From NCBI GenBank assembly GCA_963736455.1, contig CAVTON010000001.1, positions 1,240,001 through 1,304,000 on the forward strand: a DNA stretch of 64,000 nt, read 5' to 3'. Below are positions 28,580-38,017 of the stretch, piece after piece. The position numbers were made by a program, and so were the translations under genes. The number at the start of each line of letters is the position of its first letter. The stretch's first letter is position 1. Source of the DNA: DAHUXD01 sp963736455 (GTDB taxonomy: Bacteria > Acidobacteriota > Thermoanaerobaculia > UBA5066 > Gp7-AA6). The notes beneath the pieces were generated by a model, which saw nothing but the letters and a program-made list of their open reading frames with translations, was not told where the DNA came from and did not search any database.

Positions 28580-29758
28580 TCAGGGCGCGAGCGTGATTTC
28601 CACAGTCTCGCTCTTGCCCGGACCGACCAGGACCGTGCGCTCCTGCGTCGCCATGCCGGGCCTCGATACCGTGATCGTGTGCTGACCCGGCTGGACGAGG
28701 AAACCTCTCGTCAGCGTCGAGAGCTCTTCGCCGGTGCCCACGAAGTGGTCGTTGACGTAAACGGCCGCGTCGCCCGGAACGACGTGAAAGACGATGCGCG
28801 CGCGCCCCTTCGGCACCGCGTCGGTTCCCTGGGGCGCCATCGGCGGCGGAGCCTCGGCCGATCCCGAATCGCCGGAAGGCGGAGGGCCCTCGTCCTGGAC
28901 GGCGATGCCCGTGTTGCCGGAACCCCCGCGCCACGACTGGCCCTGGCCCGCTCCGCCCTGTCCGTAGCCGCCTCCCTGTCCATATCCGTTCTCGGGGTTC
29001 TCCGGATGGGCCGCCGAAGTCGCGCTGTCCTTGCTCCAGAAGCGCTGGACGCCGCCCTCGGGCTCGGGATTCTCGTACGAGCCGTATTGCTTGGCCCCCG
29101 GAATCTTCTTGAGCTTTTCGTCGATCTTGATTTGTGCTCCGGGCCGCGCGCTGACGTCCACCGTTTTCGTTTCGAATCCGTCGAGACGGAACTCGAGCTT
29201 GTAATCGCCCTTCTTCAGGTAGAGATAGTCAGGACCGTCGAAGTCGTCCGACATCCCGATGAACTGCCCGTCGAGGAAGACGCGCGTCGTCTCCGGCGAA
29301 ACGTCGGTCTTGACCATCGCCCAGCTGTTCGGCGAGAGCGAGTAGTAGGGATAGGTGGAGACGTAACCGTAGGGGGCGCCACCGTAGGGGGCGCCGTAGC
29401 CGTAGTAGCCGCCCCACCATCCCGGCCAGCCCCACCCCCATCCCCAACCCCAGTAGGGATAGTAGTAGGCGCTGCCCCAGCCGCCGCCGTGCCAGCCGCC
29501 GCCGCCGTGCCAGCCACCGCCGCCGTGCCAGCCGCCGCCGCCATGCCAGCCACCGCCGCCGTGCCAGCCGCCGCCGCCGTGCCAGCCGCCGCCGCCTCCG
29601 TGGGACCCGCCGCCTCCGTGGGATCCCCCTCCGCCTCCGCCATGGGAACCGCCTCCGCCGCCATGCTGAGCGAAGGCCGCCGGGGTCACGGCAAGGGCAA
29701 GCACCACCGCAAAAAGAAGCGGCCGGATTCTCGACCCGAGCCCGCTGTTGGTCTTCAT
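28580..29758 (-). CDS. Secreted PEGA-domain protein with Gly/His/Trp repeats
   Basis: 392 aa. Signal peptide (about 1-30, ending AAFAQ). A low-complexity region (about 30-95) changes from SHGGGG to GWHGGG repeats, then a Gly/Tyr/Trp-rich patch. One PEGA domain lies at about 130-205 (TTRVFLDGQFIGMSDDFDGP, KKGDYKLEFRLDGFETK) and a second at the C-terminus (about 315-392, DAAVYVNDHFVGTGEELSTL, QPGQHTITVSRPG). Probably anchored at or near the cell surface. ATG at 29758 has a strong GGAGG eight bases upstream. The Gly/His region could bind metal; no function is established. Confidence 0.88.
   Translation of the reverse strand: MKTNSGLGSRIRPLLFAVVLALAVTPAAFAQHGGGGGSHGGGGGGSHGGGGSHGGGGGWHGGGGWHGGGGWHGGGGWHGGGGWHGGGGWHGGGWGSAYYYPYWGWGWGWGWPGWWGGYYGYGAPYGGAPYGYVSTYPYYSLSPNSWAMVKTDVSPETTRVFLDGQFIGMSDDFDGPDYLYLKKGDYKLEFRLDGFETKTVDVSARPGAQIKIDEKLKKIPGAKQYGSYENPEPEGGVQRFWSKDSATSAAHPENPENGYGQGGGYGQGGAGQGQSWRGGSGNTGIAVQDEGPPPSGDSGSAEAPPPMAPQGTDAVPKGRARIVFHVVPGDAAVYVNDHFVGTGEELSTLTRGFLVQPGQHTITVSRPGMATQERTVLVGPGKSETVEITLAP
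29484..29600. repeat. 18-base tandem repeats encoding GWHGGG
   Basis: About six near-identical in-frame 18-base units alternating CCGCCGCCG and CCACCGCCG forms, encoding GWHGGG. Such repeats are prone to copy-number change, so the count may differ in the living genome. Confidence 0.75.
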
Positions 29759-29813
29759 GGAAAAAGCCTCCACGTCATTGTAATGGAGCAAAAAGGAGGC
29801 CACGGGGTTTACT

Positions 29814-30833
29814 TCAGCGCTCGTTCGAAGTCCCGCCGGCTCCGCGACTTGCGGGAGCGTCCCCGGGAGTGGTCGCCCGATTCTTGACCTCGCCGGGCGT
29901 CAGGGCGTCATCCGCAGGAGATCGGCTCGAGGCCTCGAGACCGCGCCGCAACCCCCGAAGGTAATCCTCTCGCAGAACGCGATCGACGGCGCGCCGCCCG
30001 CCCGGAAGCTCTCGACGCTCCGCCAGCGCCGCCCAGAAGGGCAGCAGCCGGCCGAGGGGCCACGGCGGACGGCGAGGCGCCGTCGTCGCCTGCGGCACGG
30101 CGAGAAAGTCGCCGAGCTCGGGATGCTTCGCATAGAAGATCGCCGCCGCCTCCCCCGCCTTCTCCTGCCGGCGCCGGAACGAGGCGAACGTGATCTCGTG
30201 ATGGTGCCGCGCGATGGCCGACGGACGGTACAGCATGCGCATGCCGCGCTGCATGAGGCGATACGCGACCTCGATGTCCTCCCAGGCCGCGTGCGGAAAG
30301 CTCGTGTCGAAGAGGCCGGCCTCCATCAGCAGCTCGCGCGGAAGCGACACGTTCGACGTGTAGAAGAAGTTGAAGGGAACGCGGTCCGGATCCTCGATCA
30401 GCCCGAACCCGAACTGCAGACCGTACTCGTTGATGTGGTGCAGGAACGGCGAGACTCTTCGCCCGGTCGGCCAGGTGGTGTAGCCGAGGACGGCGACCGG
30501 GTGCGGCCGCTTCTCCGCGTGGGCGAGTGCGTGCACGGAGAGCAGCGCCGTCTCCGGCACCGTGTCGTCCCCGAGGAAGAGGACGATCTCGCCCGTGCTC
30601 TCGCGGACGCCGCGATTGCGGGCGGAGGCGGGTCCGGAGTTCTCCTGCGAGAGAAACCGGAACGGGTACGACGGACGATGACGCCCGAGGCGCGCGGGCG
30701 TTTCGTCGCCGGAGCCGTCGTCCACCACCACGACCTCGAACTCCGGGGCGTCCTTCTGCGAGCCGAGGGCATCGAGCACCGCGAAGAGGGTCTCGGGACG
30801 CCGGTAGGTCGGGATGACGATGCTGAACCTCAT
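29814..30833 (-). CDS. Family 2 glycosyltransferase
   Basis: 339 aa, GT-A fold. It starts MRFSIVIPTYRRPETLFAVL, has VVVVDDGSGDETP for nucleotide-sugar binding and the region GDDTVPE at the DxD position, followed by an acceptor segment SFPHAAWEDIEVAYRLMQRGMRM. The C-terminal about 80 residues are basic and variable. Last gene of a four-gene operon; ATG overlaps the preceding stop (ATGA). Sugar and linkage unknown. Confidence 0.9.
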   Translation of the reverse strand: MRFSIVIPTYRRPETLFAVLDALGSQKDAPEFEVVVVDDGSGDETPARLGRHRPSYPFRFLSQENSGPASARNRGVRESTGEIVLFLGDDTVPETALLSVHALAHAEKRPHPVAVLGYTTWPTGRRVSPFLHHINEYGLQFGFGLIEDPDRVPFNFFYTSNVSLPRELLMEAGLFDTSFPHAAWEDIEVAYRLMQRGMRMLYRPSAIARHHHEITFASFRRRQEKAGEAAAIFYAKHPELGDFLAVPQATTAPRRPPWPLGRLLPFWAALAERRELPGGRRAVDRVLREDYLRGLRRGLEASSRSPADDALTPGEVKNRATTPGDAPASRGAGGTSNER

Positions 30834-32038
30834 GCGCCGCCCTCGAAGATCTCGGAGAGGGTCGTCCGGACGAGATCCGGAGCGCGCTCGAAGAACGGCG
30901 CGAAGAACGCCGAAGCCAGGCGGTCGTCGCCGGGGTAGGTCGGCACCAGCCTCAGCGGGAAGCGGGCGAAGATCTCGGCGTCGCTGCGGCGCCGGCCCGC
31001 CTGCACCGCCCGCCGCTTCTCCGCGAGCGCCCCGTGATGCCGGTGGACCCAGGCGAGCGCGCGAAGCTGCGCGAGCGTCAGCGGATCGTCCACGACGACC
31101 CGTCGCCCGACGTCTTCCGCGATCCCGAAGAGCTGGCGAACGAACGCGCCCGCCCCCGGGCGCGGCCCCGCCGCGTACGGGTCGCGGTCGAGCTCGGAGG
31201 CTCCCGGATTGCGCGCGAGCAGCATCTCGGCCGAGCGCGTCAGAAACGTCATGAGGACCGCGGGCATCAGGTTCCGGAAGCTCTCCGCGTCGAGGTTCTT
31301 GTAGACCGTCGCGAAGGCGTTCTTCTCGAAGAGGTATCCGCGCGAAAAGACGCCGAGCGCTTCTCCCGTGGCGCCGCCGCGATGGCGGGCGACCGCGCGG
31401 GGCTCGGCGATGACGCGCCGCCCGAAGATCCACTGGCGCCACCCGAAGTCCACGTCCTCGAGATACGCGAAGTAGTCGTCGTCGAAGCCGCCCGAGGAGA
31501 GGAAGTCGTCGCGCCTCACGGCCATCAGGCCGCCGCACGCGAACAGGCGCTCCTCGCCGGGCTCCGCCGCCGGCAGGCCCGCGACCGGGCGCCCGACCGA
31601 GGCCGCGAAGGCGTGTCCGTCGAAGGTCAGGAACCCGTCGGAGAAGTCGTTGCGCGCGCCCGTCCGATCGGTCAGCCGGCCGCCCACCGCCACGACGTCC
31701 GCAGGCGCGTCGCCGAGGGCATCGACGAGCAGGCGCGGAGCGTCGGGCTCGACGACGGCGTCGTCGTTGACGAAGAGCACCGTCGGCGACGCGGCGGCCT
31801 CGACGCCGAGACGGCATCCGGACGCGAAGCCGGCGTTGACGGCCGAGCGGATGAGGCGGACGTGCGGATGGCGCGCGAGCGCCGCGTCGAGCGGCGTATC
31901 CGAAGCGTTGTCCACGAGCACGACTTCGGCCTGGAGGCCCCTCTGGCGAGCGGCCTCGAGGGCTTCGAGCGCCTCGAGCAGGTGCTCGAGGCCGCGATGA
32001 TGCACGACCACGATCGAGGCTTCGGGGAGATGGGCCAC
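30830..32038 (-). CDS. Family 2 glycosyltransferase (rhamnosyltransferase-like)
   Basis: 402 aa. ASIVVVHHRGLEHLLEAL, VVLVDNASD, NAGFASGCRLGVEAA and FVNDDAVVEPD fit WbbL/RfbF-like GT2 enzymes, and DDDYFAYLEDVDFGWR carries the catalytic ED. A C-terminal helical extension follows. GTG at 32038 is chosen because it lies 13 bases after the preceding stop and begins just before the first beta strand; no ATG is available. Rhamnose specificity is only suggested by resemblance. Confidence 0.88.
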   Translation of the reverse strand: MAHLPEASIVVVHHRGLEHLLEALEALEAARQRGLQAEVVLVDNASDTPLDAALARHPHVRLIRSAVNAGFASGCRLGVEAAASPTVLFVNDDAVVEPDAPRLLVDALGDAPADVVAVGGRLTDRTGARNDFSDGFLTFDGHAFAASVGRPVAGLPAAEPGEERLFACGGLMAVRRDDFLSSGGFDDDYFAYLEDVDFGWRQWIFGRRVIAEPRAVARHRGGATGEALGVFSRGYLFEKNAFATVYKNLDAESFRNLMPAVLMTFLTRSAEMLLARNPGASELDRDPYAAGPRPGAGAFVRQLFGIAEDVGRRVVVDDPLTLAQLRALAWVHRHHGALAEKRRAVQAGRRRSDAEIFARFPLRLVPTYPGDDRLASAFFAPFFERAPDLVRTTLSEIFEGGA

Positions 32039-32051
32039 GGCGGACGGAAGA

Positions 32052-33281
32052 TTACTGGAAGAGGCGCTTCCACCGGGAGCGGGGAGGCGCGGAGGCGGTC
32101 CGCCCCGGATCCGGGCGCGCCTCGAGGCACCAGGCCGCGAGCGGCGCCGACACGGCCTTCCACGTCCGGGACGACGCAAACACCTGCGCCGCGGCGGCCG
32201 CATCTCGCCTCGCCGCCGCGTCGCCGAGCAGTCCTCCGATCCGTTCCGCCAGGGCCGGAGCGCCGCGCCCGCACTCGAACCCGCCGCCCGCCCGGGCGAG
32301 CTCCCGCGCCAGCGCTCCGCCGCCCACGGCGACGGACGGCACGCCTCCCCAGGCCGCGTCGAGAAGGCGCGTGCGGTAGGCGAGCTCGGTCTCGAGCCCC
32401 TCCGAGGCGATCGAGACGGCGAGATCGGACGCCGCGTAGAGGTCGGGCCGCGAGCCGTACGGCAGCCACGGCGAGAAGAAGATCGACTCCCCTTTCGGAT
32501 CGATCTCGCGGGCGCGCCGCCGGGCCCGCTCGAAGGCGCCCTGGGGCGTCGAGGCGGGATTGGGGTTCTCGAAGAAGAGCAGCCTCGCCTGAGGCACCCG
32601 CGCGGCGATCGCGGGCCAGGCGCCCAGCAGCGGCCCCGGGTCGTACCAGTCGTAGACGCCGCCGAAGAGCACCAGCGGACCCGTCTCCGGAACGCCGGCC
32701 GCGCGCCGTCCGGCGGCCCGGTCGCCCCGCGCGGGCGTCTCCGGCACGCCGAAGGGCACGATCGCGAGCAGCCCTTCGAGCGCCGGGTCGTCCGGAAAGT
32801 TCGAGACGCCGATGCGGCCCGACGCGAAGAGGGCGCCGGCGTAGAAGAGCCGCTGCTCGGGAGAGGCGCAGAGGAAGAAATCCGCGCGCGCCAGGGCGAG
32901 GGCGAGCGTCTCGCGGTCGTGGCGCGCCGTCTCTTCGCCGAGGGTGCGCGCGTAGTGGAGGTTCTCGACCGGGAAGGGATCGTAGAGATCGGCGGCGACC
33001 GGGACGCCGGGCGCCTGGCGGAACCACCCGTTCGCCGCGTGCCCCGAGACGACGGCCGCGTCCATGCCGCGCGCCGCGGGGGCCAGGTCCTCGCTCCGCG
33101 CCGCCACGACCTCGAGCGAGCCGGCGACCTCCCGCGCCTCGCCCGCGTCGTTCGGAACGATCAGGCGGACCGCGAAGTCCGCCGACAGGGCCCGCGCGAG
33201 CTCGAGCGCGCGGATCCCCATTCCGGCCATGCGCGGGCGGATCGGCTCGGGGGCGAGGACCGCGACCCGCTCGACGCTCAC
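32052..33281 (-). CDS. GT4-like glycosyltransferase
   Basis: 409 aa, GT-B fold. N-terminal domain VAVLAPEPIRPRMAGMGIRALELARALS, middle DLYDPFPVENLHYA, and a C-terminal nucleotide-sugar domain with LVLFGGVYDWYDPGPLLGAW, FFSPWLPYGSRPDLYAASDL and the acidic ASEGLETELAYRTRLLDAAW in the usual E-x7-E position. GTG at 33281 overlaps the upstream stop (GTGA). It is a middle gene of the four-gene glycan operon. Specificity unknown. Confidence 0.87.
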   Translation of the reverse strand: MSVERVAVLAPEPIRPRMAGMGIRALELARALSADFAVRLIVPNDAGEAREVAGSLEVVAARSEDLAPAARGMDAAVVSGHAANGWFRQAPGVPVAADLYDPFPVENLHYARTLGEETARHDRETLALALARADFFLCASPEQRLFYAGALFASGRIGVSNFPDDPALEGLLAIVPFGVPETPARGDRAAGRRAAGVPETGPLVLFGGVYDWYDPGPLLGAWPAIAARVPQARLLFFENPNPASTPQGAFERARRRAREIDPKGESIFFSPWLPYGSRPDLYAASDLAVSIASEGLETELAYRTRLLDAAWGGVPSVAVGGGALARELARAGGGFECGRGAPALAERIGGLLGDAAARRDAAAAAQVFASSRTWKAVSAPLAAWCLEARPDPGRTASAPPRSRWKRLFQ

Positions 33282-35104
33282 CGCCCGCGCAGCCGGTCGA
33301 GGAAGAGGTGGAGCCTCCAGGTCCGCGATGCCTGCATCTGCTGCAGGATCGAGCGCGTCCCGTCGAGCTCGCGCCGCGCCTCCTCGAGCAGTCCGTCCGA
33401 TTCCACGACGCGCTCGTGGAGAAGCTCGTTTTCGCCCTTGAGAAGCGAGGCCTCGGCCCGGCGCTCGGACTCCGAGCGGGCGAGCGCCTCGCGGACGCGG
33501 CGGTGCCCTTCGCGCAGCGAGCGCAGCTCCCCCTGCGACGCCCCGTCGCGGTGATACCAGGCCGCGACCTGCGCGCGCATCCGGTCGAGAACCCGGCCGA
33601 GGCCCGCGTCGGTGCGCCGCGACGCGTAGCGCTCGAAGATCTTGCGGCGCGCGTCCTGGAAAGCGCCACCCCCCGCGGCGACGTGCGCCGTGTCGTTCGC
33701 GCCCGCCTCGAAGACCCGGTACTCGCAGGTCACCGCCCTCACGTGGCGAAACGGGGTCTCGGCCGAGAGGCGGATCAGGAAGTCCCAGTCCTCCGAGTAG
33801 TCGACGCCCTCGTCGAAGCCGCCGACTTTCCGGAAGAGCTCGCGCGGCAGGAGCAGCGTATGGATCGGAATGTAGTTCGCATAGAGCAGGTAGTCCGGAT
33901 CGTAGTCGAGCGAGTACTGGAGGGTGCGGATGCGCGGCTCCCACCCGGCTTCGCCCTGTCCGTAGACGACCGTGACGGCGTCGCTGTAGACGACGGGCTC
34001 GGGCCCCTGCCGCGAGGCGGCGGCGAGCCGCTCGAGGTGGTCGGGGAAGCAGAGGTCGTCGTCGTCGAGAAAGCCGACGAGCTCCTGCCCCGCGAGCGCC
34101 ACGCCCCGATTGGCCGCCGCCGACCGCCCCCGCCGCTGCTTCGGGTCCTCGACGACGACGTCGAAGGCGTCGCGGAACGCCTCGGCGGTCTCGCGCGGCG
34201 AGGCTCCCCCGTCGTTGACGACGACGACCTGCCGGGGCCGAACGGTCTGGGCGCGCAGGCTCTCGAGGGCTTCGCGCAGGAGCGCCGGCCGGTTGCGCGT
34301 TCGGATCACGATCGAGACGGGCGCCGGTCCGCGCGCCGCGTCGGTGAACACGGAGGGACCGATGGCGCGGCGCAGGCTCTCGAGCGACGTCGTCGAGGCC
34401 TCGGCATAGGTCACGACGCGGAAGGCCTCGACGGGACCGCGCCCCGGAAGCGTCAGGCGGCGGTATGCGTTTAACCCCCGGATCGCGCCCGCGTAGTCGC
34501 GGACGTCCAGCTGCGAGGCGAATGCGGCCAGGGCGTCTTCCTTGCGGCCGGCGTGCGCCGAGATGTCGACGAGGGCGTTCGGCAGGAGCGGGTGCGACAG
34601 CTCGTAGAACGCGATGCGCAGGAACCGAAACCGGTCGTGATCGGCGTCCTCCGGGCGCGAGGCGGCCACGAGCTCGTAGAGGGCCCGCGCGATCGCGCGA
34701 TGATCGGGATGGATCTCGACGGGAGAGGGACAGAGAACGAGGTCGGGCCGGAAGTCCTCGAGCTGGGCCGCGAGGGCCCGGGACAGCTCGCCGCCCGGCT
34801 CCGAGAGGCCGCGATCGGGCAACCCTCCGAAGTGCGGCGGATCCAGGCCGAGGATCGCCGCAGCCCGGACCGCCTCTTCGCGCCGCCGCGCGGCGTACTC
34901 GGGCGCCCCGCCGGGCTCGACGCCCTCCTGGCCGGTGCCATCGGTCGCGATCCAGATGCGGATCGACCGGGCGAGCCCCGCGTTGCCCGCGAGCACGCCG
35001 CCGGCTCCGAAGGTCTCGTCGTCGGGGTGAGCCGCCACGGCGAGGATCCGCTCCCCGGTCAGCTCGCTCGCCGCATAGGGGATCAGGGCGTCTTCGCGCT
35101 GCAT
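33278..35104 (-). CDS. PIG-L deacetylase / GT2 glycosyltransferase fusion
   Basis: 608 aa. Residues about 18-235 are a PIG-L (LmbE) zinc deacetylase with AAHPDDETFGAGG (zinc ligands His26, Asp29) and PSPVEIHPDHRAI. Residues about 262-480 are a GT2 domain (VSIVIRTRNRPALLREAL, VVVVNDGGASPRETAE, GFLDDDDLCFPDHLERL, DYSEDWDFLIRLS). The tail (about 500-600) is a predicted coiled coil ending TWRLHLFLDRLRGR. The joint suggests deacetylation of an N-acetyl sugar and transfer on the same polypeptide. First gene of the operon; divergent from the methyltransferase 57 bases away. Confidence 0.92.
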   Translation of the reverse strand: MQREDALIPYAASELTGERILAVAAHPDDETFGAGGVLAGNAGLARSIRIWIATDGTGQEGVEPGGAPEYAARRREEAVRAAAILGLDPPHFGGLPDRGLSEPGGELSRALAAQLEDFRPDLVLCPSPVEIHPDHRAIARALYELVAASRPEDADHDRFRFLRIAFYELSHPLLPNALVDISAHAGRKEDALAAFASQLDVRDYAGAIRGLNAYRRLTLPGRGPVEAFRVVTYAEASTTSLESLRRAIGPSVFTDAARGPAPVSIVIRTRNRPALLREALESLRAQTVRPRQVVVVNDGGASPRETAEAFRDAFDVVVEDPKQRRGRSAAANRGVALAGQELVGFLDDDDLCFPDHLERLAAASRQGPEPVVYSDAVTVVYGQGEAGWEPRIRTLQYSLDYDPDYLLYANYIPIHTLLLPRELFRKVGGFDEGVDYSEDWDFLIRLSAETPFRHVRAVTCEYRVFEAGANDTAHVAAGGGAFQDARRKIFERYASRRTDAGLGRVLDRMRAQVAAWYHRDGASQGELRSLREGHRRVREALARSESERRAEASLLKGENELLHERVVESDGLLEEARRELDGTRSILQQMQASRTWRLHLFLDRLRGR

Positions 35105-35161
35105 GAAGTGCGCTCAGTTTAGCCTCAATCGCCGCCCCGGCGGCTTCGGTAGACTCGCCCG

Positions 35162-35935
35162 ATGCCCCCCGCTGGAACCGATCCGCGCCGTCCGCCCGTT
35201 CCGCCCGACGCCCTGCTTTCGGGCGTGGGCGACGGCGACTACTTTGCGATCGGCGAGCGCGGCGCGGCGCTCCTGGAGGAGCTCGCCGGCCTCGACGCCT
35301 CCGATCGCGTGCTCGACGTGGGCTGCGGCCTCGGGCGCCTGGCATGGCCGCTGTCGCAGCGGCTCGCCGGCCGCGGCTCGTACGACGGCTTCGACACCGC
35401 GCAGCCCTACGTCGAGTGGTGTCGGGCCCATCTCGGTCTCGATCCCGCTCGATTCCGCTTTCACCACGCGGACGTCCGGACCTCGGCCTACAACCCGGGA
35501 GGCTCGATCGAGGCCGACCGGTTCCGGTTCCCGTGGCCCGACCGCTCGTTCGACCTCGTCATCGCGACCTCCCTCTTCACGCACCTCGTTCCGTCCGCGG
35601 CGGAGCGGTACGTCCGGGAGATCGCGCGCACGCTCGATTTCGGCGGCCGTCTCTTCGCCTCGTTCTTCGTGCTCGACGAGGGCGCGCGCACGGCGCTCGC
35701 GGACGGCTCCGCGAAGCAGCCCCTCGCCGCCGAAGTCGAGCACGGGCGCGTGGCCGACGCGGCCTCGCCCGAGAGCGCCGTCGGCCACGACGCCGGCTGG
35801 CTGTGGGGCGTGATCTCCGCCGCCGGACTGGAGGTCGCCTCGGTCCACCCCGGTTACTGGAAGGCGCCGGCGGGGCTCGAGTATCAGGACCTCGTCGTCG
35901 CGGTCCGCAGGCCGCCCGGACCTGGCATTCCGTAA
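35162..35935 (+). CDS. Class I SAM-dependent methyltransferase
   Basis: 257 aa. SAM-binding motif VLDVGCGLGRLAWPLSQRL, acidic YDGFDTAQPYVEWC, and post-motifs FDLVIATSLFTHLVPSAAERYVREIARTL typical of small-molecule methyltransferases. It is the only plus-strand gene inside the glycan locus, lying between two minus-strand operons, so sugar or glycan-end methylation is plausible. ATG at 35162 fits the family N-terminus. Confidence 0.88.
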   Translation: MPPAGTDPRRPPVPPDALLSGVGDGDYFAIGERGAALLEELAGLDASDRVLDVGCGLGRLAWPLSQRLAGRGSYDGFDTAQPYVEWCRAHLGLDPARFRFHHADVRTSAYNPGGSIEADRFRFPWPDRSFDLVIATSLFTHLVPSAAERYVREIARTLDFGGRLFASFFVLDEGARTALADGSAKQPLAAEVEHGRVADAASPESAVGHDAGWLWGVISAAGLEVASVHPGYWKAPAGLEYQDLVVAVRRPPGPGIP

Positions 35936-35961
35936 GGAGAGTCGCGACACGCCGACGGCTC

Positions 35962-36017
35962 GCAGGGGCGGGCTTGTCCCCGCCCGAGGGCGGCCGCAAG
36001 GGCCGCCCCTACGAAAC
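35962..36017. repeat. Dispersed GC-rich palindromic repeat, copy 1
   Basis: Two adjacent palindromes: GGGGCGGGCTTGTCCCCGCC, then GGGCGGCCGCAAGGGCCGCC followed by CCTACGAAAC. The same pair recurs at 42.5 and 61.7 kb. It lies between convergent gene ends. Confidence 0.75.
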
Positions 36018-36047
36018 AGCGCTGCGCGGCACTTCCGGTTCGGGGCG

Positions 36048-37001
36048 CTAGACCAGGTCGTAGAGCGACGGCACCAGGTGGAGCGCGGCTCCGAAGCGCC
36101 GCACCGCGGCCTCGTCGTAAACGCGAACGATCATCGGAAACCCGGCGTCGGCGCGCTCGCCGGGGAGCTCCTCGATCTGCGCCCGGCCCGGCCCGCCCGG
36201 AGTCTCCCAGAAGACCAGGGTGCTCGCTCCGAGGCGCCGGGCCTCGGCGGCGCACGCCGCGAAGAGCTCCGGCAGGTCGCGGCCGTCTTCTTCGCGTCCG
36301 AGGTAGTCGGCGACCGTCGCCTCGGTGCCGACGACCGAGACGGCCGCCCACGACAGGAGCTCGCGGCCCTGGCGCCGCGACACGAGGTGGTAGTAGCGGC
36401 TCGGACGCGCATGGAAGCGCCAGTTCACGCGCGTCCGGTCGCGCAGCGGCCCGTGGGTGAACGTGCGCCGGCCGGCCTCCCAGAGGGCGTCGAAGCGCTC
36501 GTCCATCGAGTCGGAGGATTCGAGGTCGGGAGGCGGCGGACCGAAGGCCTCCGCCGGGACCTTCCGCAAAACGATTGGCAGGAGCGTGCGCGAGCCGACG
36601 ATGCGCTCGCTCACGCGCAGCGCGCGCGCGTTCGGAAAGCCGAAGCAGAACGGCACCGCGGGCGACTCGCGGCCGACGCGCTCGTAGAAGGCCTCGGTCA
36701 TCTCCCGGTACACGCCCCGCCGTCCGCCGAGGCCCCGCACCGACGGGTCCGTCGCGACGTCGCCCACCGAGTAGAGCTTGCGCACTTCTCCGTCGAGCTG
36801 GAACCGCATCGCCCAGCCCGCGTAGTTGCCGACGACCCGGCCGTCGAGGACCGCGACGACGCCGTACCAGCCGTCCGGGTCCTGCTCGAACTTCCAGCGA
36901 AACTCCTCCTCGGAGAGCGGGGTCTTGAAGATGCGCTCGAAGAGCTCGCGGATTCCCGGGGCGTCGGCGGGCGTCGCGTCCCGGATCTCGAAGCCGCTCA
37001 C
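36048..37001 (-). CDS. GNAT-family N-acetyltransferase
   Basis: 317 aa. The N-terminal GNAT half (about 1-150) has IRDATPADAPGIRELFERIF, VAVLDGRVVGNYAGWAMRF and the acetyl-CoA loop VATDPSVRGLGGRRGVYREM. The C-terminal half may be a second, degenerate acyltransferase lobe. GTG at 37001 overlaps the preceding GT2 stop. Within a glycan operon it may N-acylate an amino sugar (inference). Confidence 0.85.
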   Translation of the reverse strand: MSGFEIRDATPADAPGIRELFERIFKTPLSEEEFRWKFEQDPDGWYGVVAVLDGRVVGNYAGWAMRFQLDGEVRKLYSVGDVATDPSVRGLGGRRGVYREMTEAFYERVGRESPAVPFCFGFPNARALRVSERIVGSRTLLPIVLRKVPAEAFGPPPPDLESSDSMDERFDALWEAGRRTFTHGPLRDRTRVNWRFHARPSRYYHLVSRRQGRELLSWAAVSVVGTEATVADYLGREEDGRDLPELFAACAAEARRLGASTLVFWETPGGPGRAQIEELPGERADAGFPMIVRVYDEAAVRRFGAALHLVPSLYDLV

Positions 37002-38017
37002 GGCTTCTCCCAGACGTACGTTTCGATCGGGCTCCCGTCCGCCGCGCGGAAGACGCGCAGGTAAACGGGCCCCGGCTTCAGCGACGCGAGGACGTCTTCG
37101 GGCAGGCGGAAGTCGGCATCGAGAGGCGCTCCCGCGAACGGGACGAGCGACGGATTGGTCGAGACGGCGACCCAGGCGCCTGTCCGCGCGAGGATCACCG
37201 GCGCCTCGATCCCCTGCGCCGGGACCGGCCTCGGCGGGCGCGCCGCGGCCCGCTCGAGCAGGGCGCGGCCGAGCCTCCCGTAGCGCCGCTCGCGATAGAG
37301 CCGCCGGGACACGGCGCGCCGGCTCTCGGTCTCCGGGTTCCGCCCGGCGCTGCGCGCGAAGAGATGCCGCACGCGCGCCGCCGGCACGAAGCGGAGGCGC
37401 AGGCCGGCCTCGCGCACGCGGTCCTCCCATTCCGTCTCCTCGTACTCGAAGAGAAAGCGCTCGTCGAAGAGGCCCGCGCGCTCGAACACGTCCCGCCGCG
37501 CGGCGAGCACGGCGCCGGGCAGGTGGCGGGCGTCTCCCCCGCGCTCCCAGAGCCGGAGCGTCTCCCGCGCGAACGGCGCGAAGCGCCGCAGGCCCAGCTC
37601 ACCGAAGAATCCCATCGCCGAGTCCGCGGGAAGGCGCAGGCGCCCGCCGGAGTCCCAGAGACACAGCGGCGCCGCGGCCCCGACCCTCGGGTCCTCGATC
37701 GCCGAGAGCAGCGCCGGAATCGCGCCCGGAAGAAACACCACGTCGGCGTTCGAGAGGATCCGGCGCTCGGAGCCCGAGCGCGCGAGGCCGGCGTTGGCGC
37801 CCCCGGAGTAGCCCCGATTCTCGGGAAGAAAGACCTCGACGTCGGCGGCGAGCGCGGAGAGCTTCTCCACGTCCTCCGGCCCCGATCCGCAATCGACGAG
37901 GACCACCTCGCCCGGGATTGCCTCGCGGGCGAAGGCCTCGCGCGCGGAGGCCACGCAGGCGGCGGCCTCGCCGGCGCTGCGGTGGCTGACGACGACGACC
38001 GAGACGGACGGCTTCAC
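36998..38017 (-). CDS. Family 2 glycosyltransferase
   Basis: 339 aa. VSVVVVSHRSAGEAAACVAS, VVLVDCGSG, ENRGYSGGANAGLARS and ILSNADVVFLPGA (DxD-like NAD) with FLFEYEETEWEDRVREAG as the catalytic base region. The C-terminal about 80 residues form an extra beta-rich segment. GTG start at 38017 overlaps the upstream stop. Specificity unknown. Confidence 0.88.
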   Translation of the reverse strand: MKPSVSVVVVSHRSAGEAAACVASAREAFAREAIPGEVVLVDCGSGPEDVEKLSALAADVEVFLPENRGYSGGANAGLARSGSERRILSNADVVFLPGAIPALLSAIEDPRVGAAAPLCLWDSGGRLRLPADSAMGFFGELGLRRFAPFARETLRLWERGGDARHLPGAVLAARRDVFERAGLFDERFLFEYEETEWEDRVREAGLRLRFVPAARVRHLFARSAGRNPETESRRAVSRRLYRERRYGRLGRALLERAAARPPRPVPAQGIEAPVILARTGAWVAVSTNPSLVPFAGAPLDADFRLPEDVLASLKPGPVYLRVFRAADGSPIETYVWEKP

